A stretch of 64,000 bases of DNA. Source: Longispora fulva (GTDB lineage Bacteria; Actinomycetota; Actinomycetes; Mycobacteriales; Micromonosporaceae). The position numbers and the translations under genes are program-made. Below the pieces are notes generated by a model, which worked only from the letters and a program-made list of their open reading frames with translations, was not told where the DNA came from and ran no database searches. The DNA lies in NCBI RefSeq assembly GCF_015751905.1, contig NZ_JADOUF010000001.1:8059501-8123500 (forward strand). The letters are read 5' to 3'. Below are positions 23,668 through 32,473 of the stretch, piece after piece (the first letter of the stretch is position 1; every line of letters begins with the position of its first letter).

Positions 23668-26600
23668 ATGGGGATGAAGCGGCTCGCTCGGTGGTGTGTC
23701 CTGGCTGTCGTGGCGTCAGGGCTGGTCGTGGTGCCGGGGCTCCCGGCTCAGGCGGTGGTCGTCTCGCCGCTGACGCTGTCATATGACAAGAAGATCTACG
23801 GCCGCTTCATCACGAACGGCAACGGGGTGATGCAGTGCCCGCCGGCCGGCACGCCCCAGATCGGGACGACGTCGTGCTCGGGCGGGGCGGCGCGCACCGA
23901 CGCGAACGCGGTCAACGACTGGTTCTCGATGGAGTACGCCAACTCGGACTCCGATCCGCTGACCTTCAACTCCAGCCAGGCGGTGATCCCGATCCCGCCG
24001 GGCTCGACGATCGACTACGCGAAGCTGGGTTGGGCCGGCGATGTCGGGGTCGTTGGAGCCAACGGCGGCGGCGTGATCGCACCGGCCTGCACGGCCAACA
24101 CGCCTCCGAGTCCCCTGCCCCGGGCCGTCCTTCCGCCGGGTTCCCCCTCGACCCAACAGCTCCAGGTCACGGTCGGGACGGGCGGACCGACCACCTCGGT
24201 CCCGCCGGCCGTGTTCGTCACCGAGCCGACCCCGGGGCCGGGCGAGCCGCAGTACTACAGCGCCCAGGCCAACATCACCGGGTTGTTCGCCGGGGTCAGC
24301 GGCAACACGACGGTGACGGTCGCCAACGTCTGGACGCCGACCGGCTTCAACTGCTTCGGCGGCTGGTCGCTGACGGTGGTGTACAAGTTCCCGGTCCCGG
24401 ACCCGACGTACGCGCCGGAGCTGCGGGAGATCTTCATCTACGACGGTCATGTCCGCCAGGGTCGCAACGACGCCCCGACCGACACGACGATCACCGGTTT
24501 CAAGAACGCCGGCGGCATGGTCCGGGCGGGGGCCACCGCCTACGAGGGCGACTTCGGGATCGTCGGCGACCAGTTCCTGATCAACGACCAGGTGATGGCC
24601 GAGCCCGCCACCGGCAAACTGGACAACTTCTTCATCAGTGACGCGGAGAACGCGTCGAACCCCAACAACCCGAACAACTACTCGGTGGACGCGAAGTCCT
24701 TCCAACTGCCGGCCGGCGTGGTGAACGCCGGCGATACCTCCGTGAAGCTGACCGTGAAGACCAGCGGCGACTCCTACATGACCACCCAGGTCGTGTTCTC
24801 GGTGCCGATCGCCGAACTGCGGGTCCTCAAGGAGGTCTGCCAGTCGAGGGTGGTGGCCGCCTGCACCGGGCCGAGCGGCGCGGGCCCGTGGGCCCCGTCG
24901 GTCAACCTGCTGCCCGGCGACACCGCCTACTGGCGGATCACGGTGAAGAACATGAGCGCCGGTAACGCCAACAACGTGGTCCTCAACGACCCGGCCGAGG
25001 CGTCGTGCGTGACCGCCGCCGGCACGTTCATGGTGCCGGCCATGTCCAACAAGGTGTTCTACTGCTCCACCGCGAACGTGCAGGACACCAAGCCCAACAC
25101 CGTGACCAGCAGATTCCCGGCCCCGGACGACCCACCGGGCGTGCTGCGGGAGTCGCCGCCGTCGACGGCCACCGCGTACGTCGCGCGGATGACCCTGAAC
25201 AAGGAGGTGTGCCAGTCCCAGACGGTCGCCGACTGCCAGAGTCCGACCGGCCCGTGGGTGAAGGCCACCAACATCCCGTACAACTCCAGCGCGCGATGGC
25301 GGATCACGGTCACCAACACCGGTGGGGTGGCGCTGACCAATGTGGCGATCGCTGACGCCACCGAGGCCTCCTGCGCGACGACGCTGGACCTGGCGATCGG
25401 CGAGACGAAGTACGTCTACTGCGCCACGGCCAACGTGACCGGCGACAAGACGAACACGGCCAGCGCCGAGTTCCCGGCGCCGCCGGGCTCCCCGCCGACC
25501 ACGCCGTCCACGAAGGTGCCGGAGAGCAGCGCGAGCGTCGGGACGTACCAGGTCGTACTCGTCAAGGAGGTCTGCACCTCCACGACGGTGGCTGACTGCC
25601 AGAGCCCGACCGGCCCGTGGGTGAAGACGACGAACGGTCCGGTCGGCTCGACGGCGTACTGGCGGCTCACCCTCACCCACCGCGGCTCCGTGCCCGTCAC
25701 CGGCATCACGGTCACCGACCCGGGGCAGACGACCTGCGCGCCGCCCGGCACGGTGAACCTGGCCGTGGCGGAGACGAAGTACTACTACTGCAACACCACG
25801 AACGTGACGGCGGACAAGACGAACACGGCCACGGCCAGCTACATCCCGCCGGCCGCGCCGCAGGGCACCCCGCCGACCACGGTGACCGACTCGGCCACCT
25901 ACCGGGTGTACGGCCTGACGATTCTCAAGGAGGTCTGCACCTCGACCGACCCGACGGACTGCGGCCAGGGCGGTAGCGGCCCCTGGGCGGCGGCGGCCAC
26001 CGGCCCGGTCGGCTCGACGGCGTACTGGCGGATCACCGTGGCCAACACCGGCTCCCTGAACCTGACCGGGATCACGCTCGCGGACCCGAAGGAGTCGGGC
26101 TGCGTCACGATCGCCGGCTCGTTCGACCTGGCGGCCCACGTGACGAAGATCTTCTCCTGCTCGACGGGCCCCGTGACGGACAACATCACCAACACGGTGA
26201 CGGCGAGCTTCGTCCCGCCCGGGGGCACGACGACCGTGACGACGCCGCCGTCGAGCGCGACGTACACCGTCTACGCGCTGACCCTGGAGAAGGAGGTCTG
26301 CACGTCCGCGACGGCCGCCGACTGCCAGTCGCCCGGCGTGGGCCCGTGGGCGAAGGTGACGACCGTCCCGGTCGGTACGACCGCCTACTGGCGGATCACG
26401 GTCACCAACACCGGCAAGGTCACGCTGACCGGCATCACGGTCGCCGACGCCACCGAGGCGACCTGCCAGACGGCCGCGACCACCGCGGGGGCGTTCAGCC
26501 TCGCCCCGGCGGCCACCAAGGTGCTGTACTGCTCCACGGCCGCCCTGACCGGCGACAAGACCAACACGGCGACGGCCACGTTCACCCCGCCGGGCACGGA

Positions 26601-28566
26601 GACGCCGCAGACGGCCACGTCCTCGGCGACGGCGCACACCCAGGGCCTGACGATCGTGAAGAAGGTGTGCACCGGCACCGGGGCGGACTGCGCCGGGGCG
26701 ACCGGGCCGTGGGCCCCGACCGCCACCGGACCGGTGGGCTCGACGGCCTACTGGCAGATCACGGTCACCAACACCGGCTCGGTGAACCTGACCGGGGTGC
26801 AGATCGCCGACCCGCTCGCCCCCGGGTGCGTGAAGACCCTGGACGTGCCGACCGGTACCCCGCAGGTGTTCTACTGCTCCAGCGCGGACGTCCAGCACAA
26901 CCTGACGAACGTCGCGAAGGCCACCTGGACGGTCGACGGCCGGACCAGCAGCACCCCGGACGCGTCGGCGACCTACAAGGTGTACGCGCTGACCGTCCTC
27001 AAGGAGGTCTGCCAGTCGCTGACGCCCGCGAACTGCGGCAGCGGCGGCACCGGCCCGTGGGGTCCGAGCACCACCGTGCCGAAGGGCGGCACGGCGTACT
27101 GGCGGATCACGGTCACCAACACCGGTGACGAGACCCTCACGGCCATCACGCTGACCGACAGCGTCGAGCCGGCGTGCGCCACGGCGATCGGCGGCCCGTT
27201 CACCCTGGCCAAGGCGGCGGTGAAGCAGGTGTACTGCTCCACGTCGAACGTCACCGCCGACACCGCCAACACGGTCACCGGCACGTTCACCCCGCCGGAC
27301 AAGCCGCCGGTGACGGTGCCGCCGACCACGGCGGAGGTCAAGGTGTTCGCGATGACCCTGCTCAAGGAGGTGTGCACCTCCGCGGACCCGGCGAACTGCG
27401 GCTCGGGCGGCATCGGCCCCTGGGCGGCGGCGGGCACCGGCCCGGTCGGATCGACCGCGTACTGGCGGCTGACGGCCACCAACACCGGGACGGTGGCCCT
27501 CACCGGGATCACGGTCGCCGACGTGGCCGAGCCGGGCTGCGCGACGGCGGCGGGGACGTTCGCCCTGGCCGTGGCGGAGACGAAGCGGTTCTACTGCTCG
27601 ACCTCCGCGGTGACGGCGAAGAAGACGAACACCGCGACCGCCACGTTCACCCCGCCGGGCGTGCCCGGTGCGTCGCCGGTGACGACACCGCCGACCACAG
27701 CGACGTACGACGTGTTCGGGTTGACCGTCCTGAAGGAGGTCTGCCTCTCGGCCAAGGCGTCGAACTGCGGTACCGGCGGCACCGGTCCCTGGGGGCCGAC
27801 GACCACCGTGCCCGTCGGCGACACCGCGTACTGGCGGATCACGGCCACCAACACCGGTTCCGTGACGCTGACGGCGATCACGCTCACCGACGCCGGTGAG
27901 GCGAGCTGCGGCACGGCGATCGGCGGCCCGTTCGACCTGGCCGGCGGGGCGTCGAAGGTCTTCCCATGCTCCACGGCCAAGGTCGGGGCGAAGAAGACCA
28001 ACACCGTGACGGGTACGTTCACCCCGCCCGACAAGCCGCCGGTGACGATCCCGCCCACGACGGCGACGGTCGAGACCCACGGGGTGACCCTGCTCAAGGA
28101 GGTCTGCCCGACGGACGACACGTGTTCGGCATCGGCGACCGGGGAGAACGGCTCCACGGCGCACTGGCGGATCACGGTCACCAACATCGGCAGCGTGCCG
28201 CTGACCGGGGTCACGGTGGCCGACCCCGCCGAGCCGTCCTGCGTGGCCACGATGGACCTGGCACCGGGCGAGGTGAAGTACGTCAAGTGTTCGACGGCCA
28301 ACGTCACCGCGAAGAAGGTGAACACCGCGACGGCCACGTACACGCCGCCGAGCTGCCAGAAGACGGAGGCCACGTGCGCCGCGGTGACGACGCCGCCGTC
28401 CACGGCGACCTACGACGTGCCGCCGGTGGTCCCGCCGGTCGTGCCGACCCCGAAACCGATGCCGGTGACCGGTTCCTCGGTGGCACCGCTGTTCCCGCTG
28501 GGCGGGTTGCTGGTGGCCGCGGGTGGACTGCTGCTGTGGCTGGTGCGCAGGAGGCGCTCGGCCTAG
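23668..28566 (+). CDS. Giant cell-wall protein with ten DUF11-like repeats
   Basis: 1632-residue secreted protein. The signal peptide is about residues 1-32 (basic start, hydrophobic core, cut near LPAQA). A unique N-terminal domain (about 33-380) with several Cys precedes ten repeats of about 121 residues. Each repeat opens with a LTVLKEVC-like strand, has GPW, then AYWRITVTNTG and an LTGITVxD segment, and ends with YCST and TNTxTATF; the four Cys per repeat probably form disulfides. The tail has a Pro-rich stretch, then MPVTGSS, a membrane segment and RRRRSA, a sortase-type signal. It probably acts as an adhesin or sheath-like surface protein. ATG 23674 is an alternative start. Confidence 0.88.
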   Translation: MGMKRLARWCVLAVVASGLVVVPGLPAQAVVVSPLTLSYDKKIYGRFITNGNGVMQCPPAGTPQIGTTSCSGGAARTDANAVNDWFSMEYANSDSDPLTFNSSQAVIPIPPGSTIDYAKLGWAGDVGVVGANGGGVIAPACTANTPPSPLPRAVLPPGSPSTQQLQVTVGTGGPTTSVPPAVFVTEPTPGPGEPQYYSAQANITGLFAGVSGNTTVTVANVWTPTGFNCFGGWSLTVVYKFPVPDPTYAPELREIFIYDGHVRQGRNDAPTDTTITGFKNAGGMVRAGATAYEGDFGIVGDQFLINDQVMAEPATGKLDNFFISDAENASNPNNPNNYSVDAKSFQLPAGVVNAGDTSVKLTVKTSGDSYMTTQVVFSVPIAELRVLKEVCQSRVVAACTGPSGAGPWAPSVNLLPGDTAYWRITVKNMSAGNANNVVLNDPAEASCVTAAGTFMVPAMSNKVFYCSTANVQDTKPNTVTSRFPAPDDPPGVLRESPPSTATAYVARMTLNKEVCQSQTVADCQSPTGPWVKATNIPYNSSARWRITVTNTGGVALTNVAIADATEASCATTLDLAIGETKYVYCATANVTGDKTNTASAEFPAPPGSPPTTPSTKVPESSASVGTYQVVLVKEVCTSTTVADCQSPTGPWVKTTNGPVGSTAYWRLTLTHRGSVPVTGITVTDPGQTTCAPPGTVNLAVAETKYYYCNTTNVTADKTNTATASYIPPAAPQGTPPTTVTDSATYRVYGLTILKEVCTSTDPTDCGQGGSGPWAAAATGPVGSTAYWRITVANTGSLNLTGITLADPKESGCVTIAGSFDLAAHVTKIFSCSTGPVTDNITNTVTASFVPPGGTTTVTTPPSSATYTVYALTLEKEVCTSATAADCQSPGVGPWAKVTTVPVGTTAYWRITVTNTGKVTLTGITVADATEATCQTAATTAGAFSLAPAATKVLYCSTAALTGDKTNTATATFTPPGTETPQTATSSATAHTQGLTIVKKVCTGTGADCAGATGPWAPTATGPVGSTAYWQITVTNTGSVNLTGVQIADPLAPGCVKTLDVPTGTPQVFYCSSADVQHNLTNVAKATWTVDGRTSSTPDASATYKVYALTVLKEVCQSLTPANCGSGGTGPWGPSTTVPKGGTAYWRITVTNTGDETLTAITLTDSVEPACATAIGGPFTLAKAAVKQVYCSTSNVTADTANTVTGTFTPPDKPPVTVPPTTAEVKVFAMTLLKEVCTSADPANCGSGGIGPWAAAGTGPVGSTAYWRLTATNTGTVALTGITVADVAEPGCATAAGTFALAVAETKRFYCSTSAVTAKKTNTATATFTPPGVPGASPVTTPPTTATYDVFGLTVLKEVCLSAKASNCGTGGTGPWGPTTTVPVGDTAYWRITATNTGSVTLTAITLTDAGEASCGTAIGGPFDLAGGASKVFPCSTAKVGAKKTNTVTGTFTPPDKPPVTIPPTTATVETHGVTLLKEVCPTDDTCSASATGENGSTAHWRITVTNIGSVPLTGVTVADPAEPSCVATMDLAPGEVKYVKCSTANVTAKKVNTATATYTPPSCQKTEATCAAVTTPPSTATYDVPPVVPPVVPTPKPMPVTGSSVAPLFPLGGLLVAAGGLLLWLVRRRRSA
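24817..28410 (+). repeat. Ten tandem DUF11-like coding repeats
   Basis: Repeat units begin near 24817, 25189, 25552, 25915, 26278, 26647, 26989, 27352, 27721 and 28084, a period of 342-372 bp, most often 363. DNA identity between units is high in the AYWRITVTNTG-coding segment and lower in linkers, consistent with duplication followed by divergence. The last unit is the shortest at its start, lacking part of the GPW segment. Confidence 0.85.
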
Positions 28567-28579
28567 CCCGCGAGGGGTC

Positions 28580-28600
28580 GGCGCGCCATCCCGGCGCGCC
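28580..28600 (+). terminator. Hairpin after the DUF11 gene
   Basis: Two GGCGCGCC arms pair around ATCCC, 14 bp after the stop codon. No T-tract. Confidence 0.55.
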
Positions 28601-28615
28601 GGCCCGCCAGGCGGT

Positions 28616-28702
28616 TCAGCGGGTGTGGTTGATGAGGATCACCACGACGGCGACCCAGACGGATGCCAGCGCGAAGCCGAGACGGGGGAGAAAACGGAGC
28701 AT
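28616..28702 (-). CDS. Possible 28-residue membrane peptide
   Basis: A short frame encodes a basic start (MLRFLPR), one hydrophobic helix of about 17 residues and a polar end. GGAAGG lies 9 nt before the ATG, a proper ribosome site, which is why I list it despite its size. It occupies the gap between the DUF11 gene and fabG on the opposite strand. It could be chance coding; conservation would decide. Confidence 0.35.
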   Translation of the reverse strand: MLRFLPRLGFALASVWVAVVVILINHTR

Positions 28703-28824
28703 GGCGGTGACCTTCCAGCGGGAAGAGGGAACAAGGAACGCTGGAGGCACGGTCGAGAACTGACCGACGTGCGTCGCCGGTCGTCACAGGGTGTGAGGAA
28801 AACCCAGCTCAGGCTCGACCGCGA

Positions 28825-28863
28825 CTAGGAGGATCGCTATCTCGCACAGCGATCACCTCCTAG
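28825..28863. other. Long stem-loop in the gap before fabG
   Basis: CTAGGAGG-ATCGCT (28825-28838) pairs with AGCGAT-CA-CCTCCTAG (28848-28863), a 14-bp stem with a 2-nt bulge and 9-nt loop. It sits about 115 bp before fabG in an otherwise empty 411-bp gap (28567-28977). That gap also holds the DUF11 terminator, the 28-residue frame and, near 28939-28944, TAGTCT as a weak fabG -10 candidate. The hairpin may be a terminator, a leader element or an operator. Confidence 0.55.
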
Positions 28864-28977
28864 GGTCAGGGCACACACTCAGGGCCGGCAACATCGTACA
28901 CGCAACCCCGGTGTTTCCGGTACTTGGCGGTAGCGCCTAGTCTCCTTCACGACTGTGCAGAAGGCTTGGGAGGACGC

Positions 28978-29682
28978 GTGGCGCGTACGGTACTGGTCAC
29001 TGGCGGTAATCGTGGCATCGGGCTGGCGATCGCGCAGGCGTTCGCCAAGCAGGGCGACCGGGTCGCCATCACCCACCGGGGCAGCGGCGCGCCGGACGGC
29101 ATCTTCGGGGTCCGGTGCGACATCACGGACGCCGCACAGGTCGACGCGGCGTTCACCGCGATCGAGGCTGAGCTCGGCCCGGTCGAGGTGCTGGTCGCCA
29201 ACGCCGGCATCACCGCGGACACCCTGCTGATGCGGATGAGCGAGGACCAGTTCGGCAGCGTCGTGGACACCAACCTCGGCGGCGCGTGGCGGTGCGCCAA
29301 GCGCGCGTCGAGCAAGATGCTCCGCGCCCGCTGGGGCCGCATGATCTTCATCTCCAGCGTCGTCGGCCTGTACGGCGGCGCGGGCCAGACCAACTACGCC
29401 GCGTCCAAGGCCGGCCTCGTCGGCCTCGCCCGGTCGATCACCCGCGAGCTGGGCGCGCGCAACATCACGGCCAACGTCGTCGCACCCGGCTTCATCGAGA
29501 CGGACATGACGGCCGAGCTGGCGGAGAACCTGCGGGAGCAGTACGTCAAGGCGATCCCGGCCGGCCGGATGGCCACCGCCGAGGAGGTCGCCAGCGTGGT
29601 CACCTGGCTCGCCAGCGACAACTCGGCATACGTCACCGGGGCGGTCATCCCGGTCGACGGCGGCCTCGGCATGGGTCACTAG
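28978..29682 (+). CDS. fabG: 3-oxoacyl-ACP reductase
   Basis: 234-residue short-chain dehydrogenase that reduces 3-oxoacyl-ACP in type II fatty-acid synthesis. It has TGGNRGIG for NADPH, NAG in the NAGIT segment, and the Ser...Tyr-x3-Lys triad (SSVVGLYG, NYAASKAG). The GTG at 28978 has GGGAGG just upstream; the frame upstream of it is open but unsupported. The order fabG-inhA-ferrochelatase is the same as mabA-inhA-hemZ in mycobacteria, so this is the MabA orthologue. Confidence 0.92.
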   Translation: MARTVLVTGGNRGIGLAIAQAFAKQGDRVAITHRGSGAPDGIFGVRCDITDAAQVDAAFTAIEAELGPVEVLVANAGITADTLLMRMSEDQFGSVVDTNLGGAWRCAKRASSKMLRARWGRMIFISSVVGLYGGAGQTNYAASKAGLVGLARSITRELGARNITANVVAPGFIETDMTAELAENLREQYVKAIPAGRMATAEEVASVVTWLASDNSAYVTGAVIPVDGGLGMGH

Positions 29683-29698
29683 AGGGAGTACACGAAAA

Positions 29699-30469
29699 AT
29701 GTCTGGACTGCTCGCCGGCAAGCGCATCCTCGTCACCGGCATCATCACCGACGCGTCCATCGCGTTCGCGACGGCCAAGCTCGCCCAGGAACAGGGCGCC
29801 GAGGTCGTCGTCACCGGCTACGGCCGGCTGTCCCTCGTGGAGCGGATCGTCAAGCGGCTGCCGAAGCCGGTCGGCGCGGTCATCGAGCTGGACGCGACCA
29901 ACCCCGAACACCTGGCCGGCCTGGCCGACAAGGTCCGCGAGCAGGTCGACGGGCTCGACGGCGTGGTGCACGCCATCGCGTTCGGCCCGCAGGGCGCGCT
30001 CGGCGGCGGCTTCATGACCGCCTCCTGGGAGGACGTCGGCACCGCGATCCACGCGTCCACCTACTCCTACAAGGCGCTCGCGACGGCCTGCCTGCCGCTG
30101 ATGCGGCCGGGCGGCTCGATCGTCGGGCTCACCTTCGACGCGACCCTCGCCTGGCCGGTGTACGACTGGATGGGCGTCGCCAAGGCCGGGCTGGAGTCGA
30201 CGTCGCGCTACCTGGCCCAGTACCTGGGCGAGAAGGGCATCCGGAGCAACCTGGTCTCCGCCGGCCCGCTGCGCACCATGGCCGCCAAGTCGATCCCCGG
30301 CTTCGAGAAGTTCGAGCAGTCGTGGGTCGACCGCGCGCCGCTCGGCTGGGACCTGACCGACTGCGAGCCGACCGGCAAGGCCGTCTGCGCGCTGCTGTCC
30401 GACTGGTTCCCCGCGACGACCGGCGAGATCGTGCACGTCGATGGCGGCTTCCACGCGATCGGCGCCTGA
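29699..30469 (+). CDS. inhA: Enoyl-ACP reductase, InhA/FabI type
   Basis: 256-residue NADH-dependent enoyl-ACP reductase, completing each elongation cycle with FabG. N-terminal ITDASIAF binds NADH. The catalytic Tyr and Lys are in YDWMGVAKAGLES, as in mycobacterial InhA. GAGGGAG precedes the ATG by 12 nt, and the gene follows fabG by 16 bp. InhA in mycobacteria is the isoniazid target; nothing here shows drug response. Confidence 0.93.
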   Translation: MSGLLAGKRILVTGIITDASIAFATAKLAQEQGAEVVVTGYGRLSLVERIVKRLPKPVGAVIELDATNPEHLAGLADKVREQVDGLDGVVHAIAFGPQGALGGGFMTASWEDVGTAIHASTYSYKALATACLPLMRPGGSIVGLTFDATLAWPVYDWMGVAKAGLESTSRYLAQYLGEKGIRSNLVSAGPLRTMAAKSIPGFEKFEQSWVDRAPLGWDLTDCEPTGKAVCALLSDWFPATTGEIVHVDGGFHAIGA

Positions 30470-30491
30470 GGGCACAAATTTACGGTACTCC

Positions 30492-30533
30492 CCGGCCCCT
30501 GATGTCCCAGTTTTGCGGGATATGAGGGGCCGG
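30492..30533. terminator. Long hairpin between inhA and the ferrochelatase gene
   Basis: CCGGCCCCT (30492-30500) pairs with AGGGGCCGG (30525-30533), and inside an internal loop TCCC pairs with GGGA around AGTTTTGC. It interrupts the fabG-inhA-ferrochelatase operon, so it may reduce downstream transcription or end the fatty-acid transcript. Confidence 0.6.
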
Positions 30534-30615
30534 AATTCCGTGATCAACGAAATTGAGAGATCAACCCGCGCTTCCCAGTGGTGCGAAGCGCGCCGAGATC
30601 GGACAGGATGTCGGA

Positions 30616-31626
30616 GTGACCTACGACGCCTTCCTCCTCGTCTCCTTTGGCGGCCCCGAAGGGCCCGACGACGTGGCGCCGTTCCTGGCGAACGTGACGC
30701 GCGGCAGAGGAGTCCCCCCGGAGAGGCTCGCCGAGGTGGCGGAGCACTACCGGCACTTCGGCGGGGTGTCCCCGATCAACGAGCAGTGCCGGCTGTTGAT
30801 GGCCGGGCTCCGCGACCGGATCGACCTTCCGATCTACTGGGGCAACCGCAACTGGCGGCCGTATCTTGTCGACGCGCTCCGGGACATGCGCGACGCCGGC
30901 ATCCACCGGGTGCTGGCGTTCGTCACCAGCCCGTACGGGTCGTACTCGTCGTGCCGGCAGTACCTCGACGACATCGCCGCCGCCCGCGCGGCCCTCGGCG
31001 AGCGGGCCCCCGAGGTCGACAAGCTCCGGCACTTCCACGACCATCCGCTGTTCATCGCCGCGCACGTCGACGCGGTGAAGGCGGCGCTGGCCACCCTGCC
31101 GGACCCGGCCAACGCCCGGCTCGCGTTCACCGCGCACAGCATCCCGGTGTCCATGGCGGACACGGCCGGCCCGGTGCGCAACGGCGGCCGGTACGTGGCC
31201 CAGCTGCGCGAGACCGCCCGGCTGGTCGCCGCCGCCGCCGCCCCGGACCTGCCCTACGAACTGGTCTGGCAGTCCCGGTCCGGCCCGCCGGTCATCCCGT
31301 GGCTGGAGCCCGACGTCAACGACCACCTGGCGGCGCTGTCGGCCGAGGGGGTCACCGGGGTCGTGGTCAGCCCGATCGGGTTCATCTCCGACCACATCGA
31401 GGTGCTCTGGGACCTCGACCACGAGGCGGCGGAGACGGCCGAGAAGCTCGGACTCGCCTACGCCCGGGCGGCCACGCCCACCGACGACCCGCGCTTCATC
31501 GACATGCTCGTCGAGCTGATCGAGGAGCGGCGCAGCCCGGGCGGCGACCGAGCGGCCCTCGGCGAGATCCCCACCTGGGACCGGTGTGCCCCCGGGTGCT
31601 GTCCGGCACCGCCGAAGCGTCGATAA
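30616..31626 (+). CDS. hemH: Ferrochelatase (coproporphyrin type likely)
   Basis: 336-residue class II chelatase that inserts iron into a porphyrin. It has SFGGPEGPDD, the catalytic HSIP segment (TAHSIPVSMAD) and SPIGFISDHIEVLWDLD. Cys in SYSSCRQY and a C-terminal CAPGCC cluster fit the 2Fe-2S ligand set of actinobacterial ferrochelatases. Actinobacteria generally use the coproporphyrin branch, so the substrate is probably coproporphyrin III (CpfC), which is knowledge, not visible here. GTG 30616 matches the start of conservation; the ribosome site is weak. The 146-bp gap and hairpin upstream suggest its own promoter. Confidence 0.9.
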   Translation: MTYDAFLLVSFGGPEGPDDVAPFLANVTRGRGVPPERLAEVAEHYRHFGGVSPINEQCRLLMAGLRDRIDLPIYWGNRNWRPYLVDALRDMRDAGIHRVLAFVTSPYGSYSSCRQYLDDIAAARAALGERAPEVDKLRHFHDHPLFIAAHVDAVKAALATLPDPANARLAFTAHSIPVSMADTAGPVRNGGRYVAQLRETARLVAAAAAPDLPYELVWQSRSGPPVIPWLEPDVNDHLAALSAEGVTGVVVSPIGFISDHIEVLWDLDHEAAETAEKLGLAYARAATPTDDPRFIDMLVELIEERRSPGGDRAALGEIPTWDRCAPGCCPAPPKRR

Positions 31627-31627
31627 T
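31622..31627 (+). promoter_or_regulatory. -10 box for a leaderless mRNA
   Basis: GATAAT, overlapping the ferrochelatase stop codon, ends 7 nt before the ATG at 31635, where no Shine-Dalgarno is visible. Confidence 0.4.
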
Positions 31628-31634
31628 CGATGTC

Positions 31635-32432
31635 ATGACCTCCGTCCACCGCCGCGCGGCTGACCGGACCCGGCACGCGGCCCGGTTCGTGGCCTGGGCG
31701 CGCGCGTGGCGGGCCGGGTTCGTCTCCTACGACGAGGTGGGCCCGGCGGTCACCGGGGGCGAGGAACACATGGTCATCGACCTCCCCGGCCAGACCGGGC
31801 TCTTTCAACCGACGGAAGTGCCGCTCGGCACGGCCCTGGTGGCCCTGTCCCGGCTGCGTGCCGACGACCTGCGGCTCGTGCTGCCCGCACCCGGCGACCC
31901 GCGCGGCCTGCCCGGGCCGGGGGCGTTCAGCAGCGCGGCGCTCGGCGCCGGGGAGGGCGTGATCGCCGGGGAGTTGGGGCTGGTGCCCGCGACCAGGGAG
32001 CACGTCTCCGGGTCGGGGGACACCTGGCAGACGGTGCGGTGGCAGGTGCTGCCGGTGCCCAGCGGGGCGCGGGCGGAGTACATCGCGCCGGGGGAGGCCG
32101 AGCTGGACCTTGCCCGGGAGCTGACCGGGGCCGCCGACGCGCTGACCAGGCTCGACGTGGCCCGCTGGCAGCCGGAGCTGGCCGGGGCGCTCGCGGCGCT
32201 CCGCAAACCCGGGGCCGGGGCCGATCTGCCGCCGGGCTTCGACCCCCGGTCCCGCCGGCTGTACGCGCGGGCGGCGATGCTCGACGGGGTGCTCGTGCTG
32301 GCCGACCACAACGCGCCGGGCGGGGCCGTCACGGCGCACGAGGCGCACCAGCGCTCGGAGGTGCTGCGGCCGCTGCGGACGGCGTGCCGGCGGGCGCTGA
32401 TGGCGGCGTGCAACGCTCCTCTGGGGGCCTGA
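31635..32432 (+). CDS. Conserved actinobacterial protein of unknown function
   Basis: 265 residues, soluble, rich in Ala, Gly and Leu; I recognise no domain. It contains WARAWRAGFVSYDEVGPAV near the start, which I recall from uncharacterised actinobacterial proteins located beside ferrochelatase. No signal peptide or membrane segment. It begins 8 bp after the ferrochelatase stop, and a GATAAT box suggests an independent leaderless transcript. It ends convergent with the pentapeptide-repeat gene. Confidence 0.75.
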   Translation: MTSVHRRAADRTRHAARFVAWARAWRAGFVSYDEVGPAVTGGEEHMVIDLPGQTGLFQPTEVPLGTALVALSRLRADDLRLVLPAPGDPRGLPGPGAFSSAALGAGEGVIAGELGLVPATREHVSGSGDTWQTVRWQVLPVPSGARAEYIAPGEAELDLARELTGAADALTRLDVARWQPELAGALAALRKPGAGADLPPGFDPRSRRLYARAAMLDGVLVLADHNAPGGAVTAHEAHQRSEVLRPLRTACRRALMAACNAPLGA

Positions 32433-32473
32433 GGCCCACCCCGCTGGGCGGTGCCGGCGCGGTCGTAACCGTC

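Noticed and set aside
23779-28164. 1461-codon open frame antisense to the DUF11 gene
   Set aside because: Arg/Gly-rich shadow frame caused by codon bias in GC-rich repeats; no start site, no recognisable domain.
24817-28410. Periodic repeats considered as a CRISPR-like or satellite array
   Set aside because: Period of about 363 bp keeps one reading frame and encodes conserved DUF11-like domains.
30441-31634. Long plus-strand frame running into the conserved unknown gene
   Set aside because: It overlaps the ferrochelatase gene in another frame; only the part after 31635 has protein-like composition.
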